A program made the position numbers and the translations under genes. Below are positions 5,912 through 7,350 of a DNA stretch of 7,350 bases, in pieces. Within the stretch, counting starts at the first letter, position 1. The number at the start of each line of letters is the position of its first letter. This DNA is from a bacterium (GTDB lineage Bacteria > Omnitrophota > Gorgyraeia > Gygaellales > UBA12090). Location of the stretch: contig SCPY01000206.1 of assembly GCA_004299495.1 (NCBI GenBank), positions 1-7,350 on the forward strand, read 5' to 3'. The notes beneath the pieces are model-generated. The model was not told the origin of the DNA. It ran no database searches and saw only the letters and a program-made list of their open reading frames with translations.

Positions 5912-7144
5912 CCTACCTATAAATACCGCGCCAAGAAGGGGCCTGAGGATATTATTGAAGGCAAGATTGAGGCGCTTTCAGAGAAGTCCGCGGTAGAAAA
6001 GTTGAGCCAGGCAGGGTATCTTCCCGTACGCATAGAGTTAGACATCCGGCACGGGGAATCCCCGAAAGCCGCGGTAAGCAAGCCCCGGGAAGGCGGCAAT
6101 AGCCATAAGAGAGTGAAATCCCGGGAAATCACGGTATTGAGCCGTGAATTGGCAAGCCTTTTAAAATCCGGCGTGCCCATATTGAAGGCCTTAGATATAA
6201 TTTCCGGGCAATCGGGCCATTCCCGCCTAAAGGATATCATTTGTAGCATTCGTAATGATATAAAGGAAGGGTCAGCTTTTTCCTCATGCCTCCTTAAATA
6301 TCCCGCGATATTTAACCCTGTATTTATAGCGCTCATCAAAAGCGGCGAAGACGGCGGCTCCCTGCCGCAGGCGCTTCTTAGAATCGCGGAATACCGCGCT
6401 CGCCAGGAAGAGATGCTTTCGCGCTTGCGTATGGCCCTTGCCTATCCGGTTTTTATGGCGGCAGTGGGAATAGCCACGGTAATCTTTATGCTTACCTACG
6501 TAATGCCTCGGCTTACCGGGTTATTCGTTAATACCGGTCAGCACCTGCCCTTGCCCACTCAAATTATGATTTCGGTAAGTTCATCCCTGCGCCATTGGGG
6601 ATTCTGGATTGTTTTGGGTGTTTGCGCCTTTATTCTCATCGCTAAGCGCCAGCTTATAACGCCTTCGGGAAGATTATTATTAAGCTCAGTTAAGCTGCGT
6701 TTACCCTTATTCGGGAAATTTATCTTAAAGGGCGAACTTGCCCGCTTCAGCCGCACCCTTGAATTGTTGATCAAAAACGGCATTACCATATTAAAGGCGC
6801 TGGATATAGCCATTCCGGTCCTAAGCAATGATATTATCAAGAATCAGCTAAGGAAAAGCGTAAAAGATTTGCAGGCGGGCGGTTCTTTCGGCAAGAGCCT
6901 TAAGGATTCAAAGCTCTTTCCGCATTTCATGGCTAATCTTATCGCGGTGGGAGAAGAATCCGGCCGCTTGAGCGATTCCCTCCAGGAGATAGCCGACAGC
7001 TACGAGAGGGACACTGACGAGCAGATGCGGGTTATGTCAAGCCTGCTTGAACCCCTGATGATTCTAATTATCGGTTCGATAGTGGGATTTATTGTGGTAG
7101 CGATGTTACTGCCAATATTTGAGATCAATACCTTTGCCGGATAA
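5909..7144 (+). CDS. gspF: GspF/PilC inner-membrane platform protein
   Basis: Polytopic inner-membrane protein that links the GspE/PilB motor to the growing pseudopilus or pilus. The 411 residues match the usual length of about 400. The start MPTYKYRAK is typical of the family. Two T2SSF helical repeats are visible: the first around 70-195 (LSRELASLLKSGVPILKALDI, later SGEDGGSLPQAL), the second around 275-400 (FSRTLELLIKNGITILKALDI, later VGEESGRLSDSLQEIADSYE). Membrane segments fall at about 179-200 (after the first repeat), 231-245 (Trp/Ile/Val-rich) and 383-401, the last in the family pattern EPLMILIIGSIVGFIVVAMLLPIF-E, with three hydrophobic segments as expected. The gene directly follows its motor ATPase, the standard E-F order of type II secretion and type IV pilus operons. 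Nothing looks broken. As with the ATPase, secretion versus pilus use cannot be told from this gene alone. Confidence 0.96.
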   Translation: MPTYKYRAKKGPEDIIEGKIEALSEKSAVEKLSQAGYLPVRIELDIRHGESPKAAVSKPREGGNSHKRVKSREITVLSRELASLLKSGVPILKALDIISGQSGHSRLKDIICSIRNDIKEGSAFSSCLLKYPAIFNPVFIALIKSGEDGGSLPQALLRIAEYRARQEEMLSRLRMALAYPVFMAAVGIATVIFMLTYVMPRLTGLFVNTGQHLPLPTQIMISVSSSLRHWGFWIVLGVCAFILIAKRQLITPSGRLLLSSVKLRLPLFGKFILKGELARFSRTLELLIKNGITILKALDIAIPVLSNDIIKNQLRKSVKDLQAGGSFGKSLKDSKLFPHFMANLIAVGEESGRLSDSLQEIADSYERDTDEQMRVMSSLLEPLMILIIGSIVGFIVVAMLLPIFEINTFAG

Positions 7145-7150
7145 AATACC

Positions 7151-7158
7151 AGGGAGGA
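7151..7158 (+). promoter_or_regulatory. Strong Shine-Dalgarno for the receiver-domain gene
   Basis: AGGGAGGA contains GGAGG at 7153-7157, seven bases before the ATG at 7165. It is the best ribosome binding site in the window and sits in the only real gap (20 bases) after GspF. No hairpin terminator is visible in the gap, so read-through from the upstream genes is expected. Confidence 0.75.
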
Positions 7159-7164
7159 AATCCG

Positions 7165-7350
7165 ATGGCGGATGAGATTAAAAAAAGAGTCCTGATTATT
7201 GATGATGATACGGTGGCCTTGAACAGCCTGAAGGAATTGCTGGCGCTCTCGGGATACGCGGTAGAAACGATTCAGGATACGAAAGGCGACATTATGCGCA
7301 GGATCAAGGCATTTAGCCCGCATATTATCCTGCTTGACTTGCTGATGCCG
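7165..7350 (+). CDS. Response regulator receiver-domain protein, 3'-truncated by window edge
   Basis: The first 62 residues of a CheY-like receiver domain of a two-component system. After MADEIKK comes the first beta strand RVLIIDDD with the acidic pocket Asp13-Asp14-Asp15, then the first helix (ALNSLKELLALSGY), and strand 3 IILLDLLMP with the phospho-acceptor Asp58. The conserved Thr/Ser and Lys of the later strands lie beyond the window, as does any output domain, so it could be a single-domain regulator or a full response regulator. The start is fixed by the strong ribosome binding site. Its place directly after GspF, with no terminator visible, suggests that it belongs to the same transcript and may act on pilus or secretion function, but that is inference. 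Confidence 0.9.
   Translation, partial: MADEIKKRVLIIDDDTVALNSLKELLALSGYAVETIQDTKGDIMRRIKAFSPHIILLDLLMP

Noticed and set aside
7142..7164. Transcription terminator after GspF
   Set aside because: The gap has no inverted repeat and no T-run; it holds only the Shine-Dalgarno of the next gene.
1..7350. CRISPR arrays, tRNA/rRNA genes, insertion sequences or long repeats
   Set aside because: None seen on either strand; the window is filled almost completely with conserved protein-coding sequence.

Overview
This 7.35 kb window is a single, very compact, plus-strand gene cluster: no gene on the minus strand is convincing and there is no intergenic gap longer than about 20 bases. It starts inside one gene and ends inside another. 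Base composition is balanced and codon use looks uniform throughout, so nothing suggests recent transfer of one part. The gene content (a divergent F1-type ATPase set, a GspE/PilB ATPase with a c-di-GMP-binding tail, GspF/PilC, a receiver-domain protein) fits a Gram-negative bacterium. The style recalls uncultivated PVC-side lineages such as Omnitrophota, but that is only an impression from gene style, not something the sequence proves.

Region 1 (3-3286) encodes three F1-ATPase-like subunits in the order alpha (5' end missing), gamma, beta. The chemistry is retained: the alpha P-loop and its arginine finger; the beta Walker A, catalytic Glu, Walker B and adenine-site Tyr. The set is nevertheless clearly divergent. 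The acidic DELSEED loop of beta reads DELSGGD, both gamma termini have drifted from the usual signatures, and no epsilon gene follows beta.

Region 2 (3286-7144) follows beta with a one-base overlap and encodes type II secretion / type IV pilus assembly functions. It holds a free-standing MshEN-type c-di-GMP-binding protein, a GspE/PilB hexameric ATPase that carries an extra C-terminal PilZ domain, and the inner-membrane platform protein GspF/PilC. Region 3 (7165-7350) is the start of a response-regulator receiver domain behind a strong Shine-Dalgarno site.

Five consecutive gene junctions are overlapping or nearly so (9-base gap, then 1-, 1-, 4- and 1-base overlaps), so the F1-like subunits and the pilus/secretion motor are almost certainly co-transcribed and translationally coupled. 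The most interesting reading is that a divergent F1-like rotary ATPase and a c-di-GMP-controlled pilus/secretion motor form one expression unit and possibly one functional system. The conservative alternative is that this is the end of an ordinary atp operon, with epsilon elsewhere, that happens to run into pilus genes. The upstream DNA (a, c, b, delta) and the rest of the genome, which are not visible here, would decide between these.
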